This document shows, piece by piece, positions 13,119 through 25,450 of a DNA stretch of 64,000 nt. The position numbers were made by a program, and so were the translations under genes. A model generated the notes under the pieces. It was not told the origin of the DNA. It saw nothing but the letters and a program-made list of their open reading frames with translations, and made no database searches. Where the stretch lies: contig JAPVLO010000518.1 in assembly GCA_027257055.1 (NCBI GenBank), positions 620,001 through 684,000 of the forward strand, read 5' to 3'. The stretch comes from Cephalopachus bancanus (lineage: Eukaryota > Chordata > Mammalia > Primates > Tarsiidae). The first letter of the stretch is position 1; every line of letters begins with the position of its first letter.

Positions 13119-13659
13119 TCTCCCCCTCCTCCTCCTCCTCCTCCTGGTCCTCCGCCTCCCCCCGCCTCTCCGCGCGCAGGAGACACACTCACGGAGCCTC
13201 GCGCGCTGCAACTCCCCTGCCTCCGCCTCAGCCCAGCAGCACCAGTTTCAGAGTCTGCATTCTCGCTCCCGGAAGGAGGGCGGGGGAGCGCGGAGCACCC
13301 CTCCGGCTCGCCTGGCACAGCCTCGCGGCTCCCCTCCCTCCCTCCTGGCCCGGGCTCCGGCCCTCCTCACCACCCTCCACCCCTCTTCCCGCCGCCGCCA
13401 CTGCAGCTGCTGCAGCTGAAGGCGGCAAACCCCTCGCGAAGCGCCGCGACGCGCGAGCCGGGGAGCGCCCCCTACTCCGCCTCCCGCCTCGGCCCGCGCC
13501 GCCAGCGCCCGGGGGCGCAGAGGACCGCGGCGACCCTGGAACGCCCCTCAAGGGGCGTGGGCGAGCCAGAGAAGGGGGCCTGGATTTGGGGGGCGGAGGT
13601 GGCCTGAGAAGGGGGCGGGAGCACCCACAGAGATCCCAGAGGCAACCTCAGGATCCCAG

Positions 13660-14880
13660 TAGGTGTTAGGGGCCGGGCTCAAGAGGCTGCTTCGGGGAGC
13701 ATTTCATCACCGCACAGCAACGTGCTCCGACCTCTGCATCTTTGCAGAGGCACAAGGGGCTGCGCGGCAGGTGCAGGCTGGAGACGCCGAGGGAGAGGAG
13801 ATGTGCTGCCCCCAAGAGTCGTTCCTGCTTCAACCTCAGACTCGGCTGCCCCTTCCCAACTCCCGGGTTGCCTCGGGTCGACAGGTGGAGATAGGAGAAG
13901 TTGGGCAAGAGGCTGGCAGACGATGTGAAAGACAAACCTCAAGGATGGTCTCTGATCTGCATCACTGAGCTTGCTTCCTCTCTGCGTGCTTCCCCTTACG
14001 CAGCCAAATGAACTACAGCCGATGGATGTCCCGTGCTTTGCTTTAAGTTATTTCCCTCACAAATCCTGCCGTAGACTGGGCCTGTGTGTGCATGGAAGTG
14101 ACTGTGTCACAGAATTTTATAGTTTACTTGAAAACACCAGGTGGTTTGACCAGTGTTACATTTGCTCCACATATAGACAGCTACTCAGTGCCCGGCTGCT
14201 GTGCTGAGTGCTAAAGATACAAAACGGACCGCAGCAGATGATTGTTTTAATTGCCCAGATATTTCCACCTCCCCAATAACACAAGCCACCAGTTAACAAG
14301 AGAGTTGTTTTTGGGTGAAGTTCCCCTTGGAATTATTATCCCCATGGACAATAATTATTATTATCCATGCATAAGTCCTTAAATTGTCACGTGGCATTGC
14401 TGTTGTACACCTGCACTTCGTGCTGTATCCTGAGCTTATTTCTTTCCCCTTTAACAGTCTATTTGCTCTTTCAACCGTTCCTACCTTTCAAATTGCATTT
14501 CTTTATTTTTATTGGTTACTTTGTTGGTTCCTTCTGACTCTGATGTAAAGAAACATGTAACTCCCCCCCTCCAAAAAAAAAAAAAAAGCTAGACCAGCAT
14601 GCTTAATTGCAGGAGCAGATTTTGGTAACAAAGTATTTTGAACCATGTGATCAATGAATTCTCTAAGCAGAAAGGAGAGAACTCTGATAGAATTCAACTC
14701 CTAACTCCATACTTCATTGGCTATATAATTGGCTATTCTGTGGAAAGGGGTCATACCCTAAGTGATGAAGATTAACTATCATTCATCTGAGATTGTATGA
14801 AGAAGGGAGACGGAGAGAGTAGAATAGGGATGTGGGACACACGAGGTAAGAAAGGGGCTGCTGGTGAAATCAGCGCCTAA
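13660..14880. other. Upstream flank of LHFPL3, nothing recognised
   Basis: GC content falls quickly past 13950. A twice-used ATTATTATCC word sits at 14333-14367 around CCATGGACAATAATTATT. No exon or repeat family was recognised. Regulatory sites cannot be judged without comparison to other species. Confidence 0.45.
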
Positions 14881-14888
14881 AAGAAATC

Positions 14889-15100
14889 TCACTGTTTCCG
14901 TGAGGTGGTTGAGATGGGAGATTGCTGAGAAGAGAAGGCTGAGAATCAAAAAGCCAGGTTTAGACCTCGTTACTTAAATTACCTTTATGGGAAATGATTT
15001 AAATGTGCAAATGTCGGAATCTTAAATTTAGCTTTTCCTATAGGCATGAAATTCAAGTATTGCAGTTCAAGGTCCATCAGGCAGAGCTTTGAAAATCAAC
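14889..15100 (+). repeat. Local duplication, copy 1
   Basis: About 200 bases here recur at 15586 onward, 697 bases away in the same orientation. Shared landmarks include ACTGTTTCC, TTGAGATGGGAG, GAGAATCA, and TTAAATTACCTTTA-GGGA. Similarity is roughly 80 percent by eye and fades after 15100. Confidence 0.7.
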
Positions 15101-15585
15101 AGATGACAGAATTAAACAGTAGCACGAGACATGTAAGTTTAAAAGAGTGAGAATTTGTAGCAAGGGTGGTTGGAGGCTCTCGGAAGATCTTTAAAATATC
15201 AGAGGGATCTGAGGAGGTGACAAAGATGATCTAAATATGGGCCAGCCCAATATAACACTTGCAAGTCTCTAAAAATACAATTTGTAATGATGCATCATCA
15301 GTGCATTGGTAGCAGTGGAGGGTCAGAACTTCTGTTAGGTTTCATTTGTCTTAACTCCCCTGTAGTTGCTGGTAAATCAGAAGAATCTTAGCATGGAAGG
15401 AAGAAGAGGAAAGGTGAAAGTAATCAGATTTATGGGTCCATTTGACAGGCCATGTGTCCCAGGGCAGAGAGAGTTTTATAGTGAAAATTGACTAATTTCT
15501 AGTGATTCTCTTAAGCCCAACAGTCTCTCAAACCTGCCTCCATAAAGTGGTCTTTTTAAAAAAAAATCAATTTCTGAAATAGATC

Positions 15586-15770
15586 TTACTGTTTCCATGG
15601 GGCAGTTGAGATGGGAGTTTGCTTGGAAGATAAGACTGAGAATCAGAAAGCCTGGTTTAGGTCTCAATGTTTAAATTACCTTTACGGGACAAAGAAAAGA
15701 CTGGCGAGTGACTCAGATTCAAATATTGTAATTCAAAGAGCTTTTCTATTTGAGTCATGCCCAAGGAAAG
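15586..15770 (+). repeat. Local duplication, copy 2
   Basis: Partner of 14889-15100 with the same landmarks in the same order and constant 697-base offset from ACTGTTTCC through TTTACGGGA. It could be a tandem segmental duplication, or two copies of an interspersed family I do not recognise. Confidence 0.7.
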
Positions 15771-17149
15771 CTTTATCTTATTCCAGGTTTGGAATTGCCT
15801 CTGTGTTCGTGCTCAGAATCACTATTCCATGGGGCACTCTCAAGGTGTTTACTCTTGTCAATAGCAACCAGGAAAAGACCAGGGTTGGGGTATTGCTGAT
15901 CTAAAGTACTCCCATAGATTCCCCCTGAGAATTCAACTTTTTGCTCCTTAAAGTTAGGGCTAGTCAGGAACAAATTGGACCCTGCCAATGGCCCTTCTCC
16001 CCACCCTTGCCCTGCCCTGTGCCACAGCAGATTTGAGGGATAAAGCAGAGTCTTTCAAGACTCTAGGAACTAGGGATGAGCTAAAATACCTGCAGACTCT
16101 AGGCTTACCATCAATGAATGCAGATCCTTCTTCTACCCTTCCCCAAATCCCTCCATCACCCACCCCCAACCTTGTCCTTAGCAACCATGAATCCCAAAGA
16201 TAAAGCTGTTTCTACCCTTAATCTAAAACTTTTGTTTTGCATCCTGTAGACTTTAGTTCATACAGCTAAGCAGAAGGGCAACTCATTGCATTCATCAAAT
16301 CTGATGTGACCAGGAGAGCTGTTTTGGAAAGAAGGAAATAATAAAACTAGCCTGATTCATACTAAGAAGTTACTATTGATAGAAAAGTATTTTGAAACTA
16401 TAACATGATTCATATGTGCTAAATAACTAGTAGAAGTCAGTGTCATTGACAGCATCGAATTAGAAACACTGAACACTCAAATCTCAAACTTCACTGTTAA
16501 AGATATTTTTCTGTTACTGCCACAAAGGGTCAGTAGTGAGACCCACACTCATTTTTTGTAATCTATGTCTCAATGAATGCAAGGTAGGACAATAAAAGAG
16601 AAAGCAACAAAAGAAGAATAGTTGGGCCATGTAGCACTGCTAAAAAGGTCTTGGATGAGGTAAAGAGATAAAATGATTGATCCTGACCTGCTCTGAGACA
16701 GCATGTGAGAGTGTGAACACCTTGGAAGACAACACACTTTAGATCTAGACCCAGCACCATCTTTACCAGACTGTGAGAACCCAAGACTCTTGGGGCTCCA
16801 TTTTCTCATCTCTAGAATTATGGAGGAGGAGAGGAGATATCAGACGAATTTTAAAGTCCTTTTTTGCAATAAAATTTTATTCTATTCTATAAAGACTCTT
16901 CCAAGATAGCTTTGAAAAAAATATAAAAAGAGAAATACACCCCAGTACTTGGGGGAAAATTTTGGCAAGAACTAAAGAGATATCAGATGGTGGTGAAACT
17001 GACATTTTATTTAAAATTGAAAGTCCCTTTTGAAATCCCATTGGCATAATTTTTCAGGCAATGGATACTTAGAGTTTTCAGATGAGTCATTGTTATGACC
17101 TTGGATAATGGAGAAAGAGATGACTTCTAAAATCTGTTACTTAATTAAT
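15770..17149. other. Intergenic DNA, nothing recognised
   Basis: No repeat family text, RNA gene or exon seen. A pair of overlapping minus-strand open frames near 16563-16809 is short and unremarkable. Confidence 0.5.
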
Positions 17150-19145
17150 TTTTTTTCCATTAATCAGTATTTTTTATTATGGTTTTGTGGGGTACAGTTA
17201 AGGGTTAGGTGTACAATTACGTTTCATTCAGGCACCCTGTTGATAAGAGGTGTTTTCCCATCCCCCGACAGATATTTGCTACTGTTAATCCCATCCCCCC
17301 CCACAGTTTCCCAGAACCGCCAGTCATTTTCTTATAGTATTGCATTGGATGTTCAAGGTCCATTATATGAGTGAGAACATGTGATATTCGGATCTTTGTT
17401 TCTGTGAGAGGTCACTCAGTATTATAGACTCTAGTTCCATCCAGGTTGCTGCGAAATTCATGATTTTGTTCTTTTTTATGGCTGCGTAGTATTCCATTGT
17501 GTATATGTACCACATTTTTTTTTATCCAGTCCTTTTTGATGGGCAGCATGGTTGTTTCCAGGTTCTTGCTATTGTGAACAACACTGCAATAAACATACGT
17601 GTGCAGGTATCTTTTTTATAGAGTGATTTGAGTTCTTCAGGGTATATTCCCAGTAGGGGGATTGCAGGGTCATATGGAAGGTCAATTTTTAGAGCTTTTA
17701 GGAATCGCCACACTGCTTTCCACAGAGGTTGCACTAGTTTACACTCCCACCAACAGTGTAGAAGTGTTCCCTTTTCACCACAACCTCTCCAGCAGCTGTT
17801 ATTTTTTGAGTTGTTGATAATTGCCATTCTGACTGGAGTTAGGTGGTATCTCAGTGTGGTTTTGATTTGCATCTCCCTGATGATTAGTGAGGTTGAGCAT
17901 TTCTTCATGTGTCTGTTGGCTGCTCAGATGTCTTCCTTTGTGAAGTGTCTGTTCATATCTTTTGCCCATTTTATAATGGGGTTGTTTGTTTTTTTCTTTT
18001 CAGCACGTTTGAGTTCCTTGTAGATCCAAGATGTTAAGCCTTTGTCAGACCTGGAGTTGGCAAATACTTTTTCCCAGTCTGTAGGCTGTCTCCCTGCTCT
18101 CTTGATGGTTTCTTTGGCCTTGCAGAAGCTTGTCAGTTTAATAAGGTCCCATTTGTCTATCTTCTCTCTTAAGTCCTGTGGGTTTCGGGTTTTGTACAGG
18201 AATTGGATGCCAGTTCCGATTTCCATGAGAGTATTTCCTTCCTTTTCTAAGGTTCTTATGGTTTGAGGTTTTACATTTAGGTCTCTGATCCATTTGGAGT
18301 CAACCTTTGTGCATGGGGATAGATATGGGTCCTGTTTCAATTTTCTGCATGTGGTCAGCCAGTTTTCCCAGCACCATTTACTGAATAGGTTCTCCTCTCC
18401 CCATTGGTAGGTGGTGGGGGCTTTGTCGAAGATGAGTTGGTTGAGAAATTGAGGTTTTGCTTCTGGAATCTCAATTCTGTTCCATTGATCTATATGCCTG
18501 TTCCTGTACCAATACCAAGCTGTTTTGATGATTGTAGCTTTATAGTAAAGTTTGAAATCTGGTATTGTGATACCACCTGCTTTGTTTTTTTTACTGAGTA
18601 TTGTTCTGGCTATTCTTGGACGTTTGTGTTTCCATATGAATTCCTGTGTTGTTTTTTCTAGGTCTGAGAAGAATGTTGTTGGTAATTTAATGGGTATTGC
18701 ATTGAATTTGTAGATTGCCTTAGGTAAGATGGACATCTTCACAATGTTGATCCATGAGCATGGGATATTTTTCCACTTGTTCATGTCAGCTTTGATTTCT
18801 TTGAGCAGTATTTTGTAATTTCCATTGTAAAGGTCTTTTACGTCTCTGGTTAGGAAGATGCCAAGGTATTTCATTTTTTTTGTGGCTATTGTGAATGGAA
18901 CTGTGTTTTTTATTTGGGTTTCTGTTTGTTTATTATTGGTGTAGAGAAATACGATTGTCTTTTGTACATTTATTTTGTATCCTGAGACTTAGCCAAAGGC
19001 TTTTATCAATGTAAGGAGGCCTTTGACAGATTCTCTTGGGTTTTCAAGGTACACCATCATATCATCTGCATAGAGAGATAACTTGACTTCCTCTTTTCCT
19101 ATTTGAATACCTCTGATTGCCTTTAAGGCTATTACCAAGGTCAGT
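17150..19145 (-). mobile_element. Young L1, 5'-truncated, minus strand
   Basis: Reading on the minus strand, the element enters ORF2 just before the reverse transcriptase active site (YADD at 19061-19072). It runs through the C-terminal domain to a G-rich 3' UTR (near 17263-17305) and ends in a short poly(A) near 17150-17158. It closely matches the two full-length L1s to its right. I did not find a convincing target-site duplication. Its 5' border is only approximate. Confidence 0.9.
17522..18874 (-). pseudogene. L1 ORF2 C-terminal half, nearly open
   Basis: From the [11 protein letters not shown] segment to the PSKRTG end, the frame is open over about 450 codons, apart from one TGA near 17921. 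That TGA replaces an arginine that the sister copies encode as CGA (ACATCCGAGCAGCC), a CpG transition. Frame is lost before it near 18875-18880 (an A run) and after it near 17525. ORF2p supplies endonuclease and reverse transcriptase for L1 retrotransposition. This piece lacks the endonuclease and most of the RT domain, so it is inactive. Confidence 0.85.
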
Positions 19146-19985
19146 ATCAGATCCCACTCCAGAATATAAAGATTCTAATAACAAGGTTCTTTTTACTTCA
19201 TCAAGGGTTTCTCTCTGCTCCCTTTCCCCTTTTACCTTTCTTTTGGGGCTTTAAAAAAAATAAGGAACCACCTCTTAGTTAATCAATCACTAAGTTAGAA
19301 GTGGCAATCAAATGGATTGAGTACTTCAACACTCCCTGTGAATGAAGACCAAATTGATCACAGGATTCTGAATTCATTTCACTTTGGTCTATACCACTTT
19401 GCAATGAGACGTAGAACTTCAAACAGGGAGAGAAATGGGAAACAGGAATATCAGGCTTGTTCCTTCTCCTCCTCCTCTATTTTAAATTGGATTATATGTG
19501 TCACTCCTTTTAAAAGATTTTTTTTCATTTTTCCAGAGCCCAGTTAAACATATATGTTGTTTTCTCATAAGGCTGATAATCTAAAAGAACATGCTAAAAT
19601 AACCATTTGCTGTTAACCTTTCTAAGCTTTTAATTTGAGAACAATTATTTTTAAAGACATGTTGTAGCCTCTGTTGAACAAAATACTATTGAAATATTAA
19701 CATCACCTGAACTATAATTTTTTAAGTCTATAACTGAGAAATATTACATTAAAGTTTAAAGTTCAGTTTGCAAGTTTCACTCATTTTTAATCTAAAACTA
19801 CTTGGTCTTCCTGATTTTTAAAAAAATTCTATCTCCTACTTATTCTGAATATGTTTCATGGAGTTTCCCACTCAAGGTGCAGCTTGGCTGAAAATTCACA
19901 CCTTCACTTTGAAACATCGATCCTTGTATCCTCAATTTGGGGCTCATATTTGAAATCTTTACTTGACATCCTCGTCGGCATCAGT
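19145..19985. other. Intergenic DNA, nothing recognised
   Basis: About 840 bases between two L1 copies, with no family text. Confidence 0.5.
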
Positions 19986-19989
19986 TGTT

Positions 19990-20598
19990 TTATTAATGAT
20001 AGCTATTCTTACTGGAGTTAGGTGGTACCTCAATGTGATTTTTGATTCACATTTCTAGAAGTTGACCTTCCATACACTCCAGCAACCCTCCTTCTGGGAA
20101 TATACCCAGAGGAAGTTAAATCACACTACAATAAAGATATCTGCATATGCATGTTTATTGCAGCACTGTTTACAATAGCAAAAACATGGAACCAATCATG
20201 CTGCCCATCAAAACTGGACTGGGTAAGAAAAATGTGGCACATATACATAATGGAATACTATGAAGCCATAAAGAAGAACAAAATTGTGGACTTCACAGCA
20301 ACTTGTATGGATTTAGAGTCTATAATACTCAGTGATTTATCACAGAAACAAAGAACTAAGTACCATATGTTCTCACTCATAAGTGGACCCTGAGCAGTTA
20401 CCATAATACAATAAGAAAGGGATTGTCAGTAGCTGGAAACTGCCAGGGGAAGGAGGGGGACACATAACATTAATAAGAGTAACTAATCTCAAACCAGGCA
20501 AAGTGGGGACCAAAGGGAGGCCCAAACTTTACCTGTACGATGACCACTTGTATACTAAATGTTGAATTGTACCCCACATCTTTAAAATAAAATAAAAA
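19990..20598. mobile_element. L1 3' end with inverted 5' segment (twin priming)
   Basis: Positions 19990-20057 are the minus-strand copy of the ORF2 text ending CTAACTCCAGTCAGAATGG. From about 20060 to 20598 the plus strand gives the later ORF2 text (GGGAATATACCCAGAGGAAG, then TGGAATACTATGAAGCCAT), the 3' UTR and an A-rich tail. About 125 bases of L1 are missing at the switch. This is the usual product of twin-primed reverse transcription. Confidence 0.8.
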
Positions 20599-20599
20599 A

Positions 20600-21830
20600 T
20601 TTAAAAATGAATAAAAAAGAGAAGAAAAAACACAAAACCAATCCCCCACCCAAGAAAAAAGAAATCACTACTTGGATTCTCTGCTAAAGGCATCTTTATA
20701 CACAAAGTTCATCTCTTCTACTTGGCAATCACTTAAGCCTTTCAAACCTCAAGTTCAGCCTTTTTGAGAATATCCCTAAAGCACATAACCTATATTTTAA
20801 ATCTTATAATTCCAAACACTTTTCTAAATGTGAAGAAAACCTATCCAGATGCTTTCTTTTACTGCCATAGCAACACAAAAATATTAATCTTGATAATTCA
20901 GTACTTTTGTTGTAAAGGCATATTTTTACACCCATATTAGTCAGCTTTTGCTACAGAAGCAACCCAAACTCTCAGTGACCTATAACCACAATAATTTATT
21001 TCTAACCCACAGTATATGATGGCTGTTAGTTGGTTATGGTCCTACTCCAGGCAGTGGACCTGACTGCAGACCTTGTCTTCTCATTATGAGGTATAGCTTG
21101 AAAGATTGGCCTCTACTTGGGACATATTGTTTGAAGGCAGAAAACAGAGTGTAAGAAGCTTGAGAAAATTATAAAACTGTATCTAAAACTTCTGTCCAAG
21201 TACAGTATGCAGCATGCTATATCATATTTCATTGACCAAAGCATATCATACGAAGAAGCCAAAAGACAATGTGATAGGGAGGTATCATCTTCTTGCAGAT
21301 GACAACTGAGTGAGAAATCAAGAACTTTAATAAAATGTACCACGCCCTCTTCTGTGTTAGAAATTTAATACCAACTAACCTTTCCAAATGTTTCCTGGAA
21401 AGACTATATGCACATATTGCTTTTGTGTAAAGGGTATAGATTTTCAAAATTAAATAACCATTACACACTCATTCTTTTATTGAATAATGTGTTTCTTTGT
21501 TTTTTTAATGGAAAAAAATTCACAAACTGAAAAAAACAGGCCAAGGAGATGCTAAGTTTATAATAAATTTCTTCACTTTACAATACTCAGGCATGATATA
21601 TTATTCTGCCTATTAAAAGATATATTAGCAAAAGTAGCATTTAGTTTCAAAGTGGAGAAAAAAATGTTAGGATTGACCTAAAGTATTTTCCAAACTTGAG
21701 TATAAATCCTTTTAAAGAAAAATTTAAAAATCTTAGTGAATCTTGAGTAATGTCTTACAAAATTATTGTTGTAATGTTACTTAAATAAATGAGATCTATA
21801 TGAAAAGCCAAAAAATCTAATTTAATCAAC
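20600..21830. other. Intergenic DNA with a MaLR-like remnant
   Basis: At 20935-21085 the text ATTAGTCAGCTTTTGCTAC and onward resembles the inverted end of an MLT1-type LTR. The remainder is not recognised. Confidence 0.4.
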
Positions 21831-24120
21831 TTCTGATCATGGCAGCATGAAGAAATCGGTGCATCTTATCCCCCTAAAACAAGTAAAACTGAGTAAAATT
21901 GTGAAAACATCCATTTCAAGACACTGAAGATTGACCAAAGGAAACAACAAATTGAGAGCTGTTTATTCATAAAGAACTGCTGGAGTCTGGATAAGAAAAG
22001 TGGAAGTCTGTGTTTTTTTGCTTGGAGTGGTTCTCTTCCTATTCACCCCAGCTCAATCAGAACATTACTTTTAGTAGGGGAGAGCCAGTAGTGAAAAGTT
22101 GCAGCTTCTGCCAGAATGGGAAGAGTTGATTTGGAGTACAGGAACAAAAAAACATTACACATGCCAAAAAAGATTATCACTAAGAGTAACAAGCTCAGTA
22201 GGAAATGAGTATGAAAAACCCACAGTTCTGTTAGCCTGAGGTCGCAGTTGTAGCAAGCAGTGGGCTAGTCCAAAACTTAATAGGAATATTCTAGAGATGA
22301 GAGAACCATAGAAAAGCTAGATAAGCTCTTCACATGTCCCTGGGCTTTTGAGGAGTAACATGCATATTCAGGAGAGGCAAAAGAGGGTTAGATGGCAAAA
22401 ACCAAAGGCTGAAATCCATTGTCAGAGGATGAAAGTCTTATAAATTTAATGTGTTTGAGCACAACCTCTGCCCAAATCTTCATGTAACCACTAAGCTCTA
22501 GGGGAAATCTCTAGAAAACCAGGCCAAAAATAAATATAAAAATAATAATTTTTTAAAAACTTGAGCACAGACATCAGCAGCCACGCAGCATGAAGGACAC
22601 AGATACTATAGATAAAGTTTAGGCAAATTCTTTTTAAAAATCCCTCAGGAAATCTCTCTCAGGAAAAATGTACAGGAAAAATCAGAACCTAGAGTTGCTA
22701 TCATTTACTATCTAAAATGCTCAGTTTTCTACAAGAAACTATGGGACATTAAAGAAACAGGAAAGTGTCACCCTTACTCAGGAGAAAAATGATTCAGTAC
22801 AAACTGACTCTGGGTGGGCCCAGATGTTGATGCTAGCAGTAAAAACTTCAAAGCAGCTAGTTAAAATATGTTCTGAAAAATAAAGGAACCTGATCCCAAA
22901 CCAGGTGAAGTGGGGACCAAAGTGAGGCCCAAACTTTACCCATAAAATGACCATTTGTATACCTAACCCTGAATTGTACCCATTTTTAAAATAAAAAATT
23001 TTAAAAAACAAAGAAGTAAAAATAAAAGAAACCAAACATATTTAAAGACTTGAAAGAAAGTATAATAACTATTACTCAAATAGGGAATCTCTATAGAGAA
23101 ACAGAAACTATAAAAAAGAAAAATGGAAATTCTAGAGTTGACAAGTATAATAAATCAAATAAAAAATTCACCAGATAGGTTTAACAGAAAATTTCATATG
23201 GCGAAAGAACATATCAATGAACTTCAAGATAAGTCAATAGAAATGATCTAATCTGAGGAACAGAAAGAAAACAATGATAAGAAAAAATAGATAAGACCTC
23301 AGAGATCTGTGGTACAATATCAAGTGTACCAATGAATGTCTGATGAGAGTCCCATAAAGTTTACCTGAAGAATCAATGGCCAAAGATGTCACACATTTGG
23401 TGAAAAACATTAATCTACAGACCCAAGAAGGTAAACAAATCCCAATTAGAATAAACACAAAGAGCCTGTACCTAAACATATTATAGTTAAATACCTGAAG
23501 CCAAAGACAGGGAGAAAATTTGAAAGCAGAAAGAGAAATACAATTCATAGGAACATGGGAAAAACAGCACAATTAATAGCTAATTTCTCATCAGAAACAA
23601 TGGAGACCAGAATCCACTGTGATGATATATTCAAAGTGCTGAAAGAAAAACTGTAAACCAAAGTTCTACACCCAGGTAAATTATCCTTCAAAACTGAATA
23701 TCAGCAATATTTTAAGAAAGGAACAATCTGTTGATGCATGCAAGAACCTGGATGAAGCTCAAAAAAATTATGCTGAGTGAAAAAAAAAATCCTAGAAGGT
23801 TATATACTGTTGGATTTTTTTTTAACGAAGCATTGTCGAAAAGACAAAATTATACAAATGAAGAATAGATTAACAGCTATCAGGGGCTGAGAAAGGGATG
23901 GGAATGGGAGGAAAGTGGGTGTGGCTATATCTTGAGTATACCAATGTCTGTATTCTGGTTGTGCTATAGTCCTATAGTTGTGCAAAGTGTTACCAACTGG
24001 AGAAAATTGAGTAAAGGATACACAGGAGTCTCTCTGTATTTTTTCTTATAATTGCATGTGAATCTACAATGATTTCAAAATAGAAAGTCTAATTTTAAAA
24101 ATTATATGTAAAACTAAGCA
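21830..24120 (+). mobile_element. Old HAL1/L1M-like element
   Basis: A 5' part (TGATCATGGCAGCATGAAG) leads to ORF1-like text (AACATATCAATGAACTTCAAG, AATCTGAGGAACAGAAAGAA). Then comes the ORF1 C-terminal region (CAGAAACAATGGAGACCAGA, AAAGTTCTACACCCAGGTAAA) and a 3' UTR-like segment to 24120. No long ORF2 intervenes, which suggests a half-L1 (HAL1). All frames are broken. A younger L1 tail interrupts it at 22885-23010. Confidence 0.6.
22885..23010 (+). mobile_element. Short L1 3' UTR fragment
   Basis: The text AAACCAGGTGAAGTGGGGAC and TTGTATACCTAACCCTGAATTG, then an A-rich tail, matches the 3' UTR of the fragment at 20480-20598. It is inserted into the older HAL1-like element. Confidence 0.75.
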
Positions 24121-24229
24121 TATGCACATTATAACCTTCAAAAAAAGTCAATGGATTAAACACACCAATCAAAAAAAGAGATTGCAAAAAAAACCCCTAA
24201 ATATTCTCAACTAGTAATAGATAAACAAA

Positions 24230-24610
24230 AAATATTTAATCTATTGAATGATATATTCAGCCACAAAAGTGAAAAACTACTGACACATATTACAAGATAG
24301 ATGAGCCCCAAAGACATTATGCTAAATGAGAGATTAGGAACACAAAAAATTTCATTTATATGAAATGTCTAGAAAAGGAAAATCTCTAGAAATAATAAAT
24401 CAATTATTGCCTGGAGGTGGAGGCAAGGATTGACTTCCAGTGGGCACTGAAGAACCTTTGAGGGAAATGGAAGTGTTCCAAAATTGGGTTATGTTGATGG
24501 CTGCACAACTGTAGACATGTGCTAAGAAATCATTGAGTTGCACACGTACAATGGCTAAATTTTATGACATGTAAATTATACATCAATTAAGCTATTTACA
24601 AAATTAAATT
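24230..24610 (+). mobile_element. Old L1 3' UTR fragment (L1M type)
   Basis: The order AAAGACATTATGCTAAATGAGA, a TGCCTGGAGGTGGAGGCAAGG block, then GGTTATGTTGATGGCTGCACAAC and TACATCAATTAAGCTATTT is that of an ancient L1 tail. Confidence 0.6.
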
Positions 24611-24690
24611 CAAACTAATGCTTATAAAGATAACTCAAGAAATTAGCAACTCAAAAGAAATTTACAAATTAAATATAAGTTAAGCTACCA

Positions 24691-25010
24691 GGCCAGGCAC
24701 AGTGGCTAATGCCTATAATCCCAGCACTTTGGGAGGCAAGAGCCAGAGAATCACTTGAGTCCAGGAGTTCAAGATCAGTCTGGGTAACATAGTGAGACCT
24801 CTTCTCTACAAAAAATTTAAAAATTAGCAGGACATGGTGGTGCACTCCTGGAGTCCCAAACTACTCAGAAAGCTGAGATGGAAGGATCACTTGGTACGAG
24901 AAAGTCAAGGCTGCGGTGAACCAGGATCACACCACTACACTCCAGCCTGAGGAAGAGAGTGAAACCCTGTCACAAAAAATAAAACAAAACAAAACAAACA
25001 CACAAAAACA
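24691..25010 (+). mobile_element. Alu, old J-like dimer
   Basis: Starts GGCCAGGCACAGTGGCTAAT and ends CACTCCAGCCTGAGGAAGAG, followed by an impure A-rich tail (AAAACAAAAC units). It lacks the lineage-specific changes of the other four Alus and carries many private substitutions, as expected of an early primate copy. No clear duplication was found. Confidence 0.9.
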
Positions 25011-25299
25011 TAAACTACATAAATCAAATGAACATATTCAGAATAATTGAGAAATTTAAAGATACTATATTACAAAAATTATTTTCTTACATATTATTTA
25101 TTCACTTATACTAATGGCACAAATTAATATGTAGAAAGACAAGATGAATTCAGTAAATTCTCCCTCACTGTGAATCTGACCATGATTGATCTGACACAAG
25201 TTTTTACAGAGGCTGCAATGTCCAGACTACAATGTGCTCTTTGGCAAGTCAATTTTTCTCACCACCTTTCTTCCTCCAAACTATTGCAAAACCTCCCCT

Positions 25300-25450
25300 T
25301 GCACAGTTGGACCATAATGTGATTTGACTTTTATTAGAATGTAAGCTCCACAGAAACAGGAACTTTTTCTAGTTCAGTGCTGTGTCCCCAAAGCATAGAA
25401 CAGTGCATGGCATATTGCAGATATTGAAAGAATAAATGAATAAATGCACA
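25300..25450 (+). repeat. L2 3' end
   Basis: Text TAGAATGTAAGCTCCACAGA..CAGGAACTTTTTCTAG..AGCATAGAACAGTGCATGG and a closing GAATAAATGAATAAATG is the recognisable end of LINE2. Confidence 0.75.

Larger units (their letters stand above)
12240..13660 (-). promoter_or_regulatory. LHFPL3: CpG island with LHFPL3 promoter, 5' UTR and start of intron 1
   Basis: This is the only extended CpG-dense, GC-rich stretch in the window and it is centred on LHFPL3 exon 1. The 5' UTR should lie just right of 13118. It begins with a (CTC)n/(GAG)n tract at 13121-13146 and purine-rich sequence. GC boxes are visible, for example GGGGGCGGGA at 13611-13620. No TATA box is apparent, as expected for a dispersed CpG-island promoter. 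I cannot fix the transcription start; somewhere in 13200-13550 is a reasonable guess. The part left of 12676 is intron. Confidence 0.85.

Noticed and set aside
12157..13551. Several 107-171 codon minus-strand frames around LHFPL3 exon 1
   Set aside because: They are out-of-frame readings of the exon or intron and 5' UTR readings of CpG-rich DNA, with Arg/Gly/Pro-rich composition.
12891..13607. 238-codon open frame on the plus strand across the CpG island
   Set aside because: It is the antisense shadow of LHFPL3 exon 1 and GC-rich 5' flank; composition is Pro/Gly/Ser-rich and follows from base content. No supporting splice or homology.
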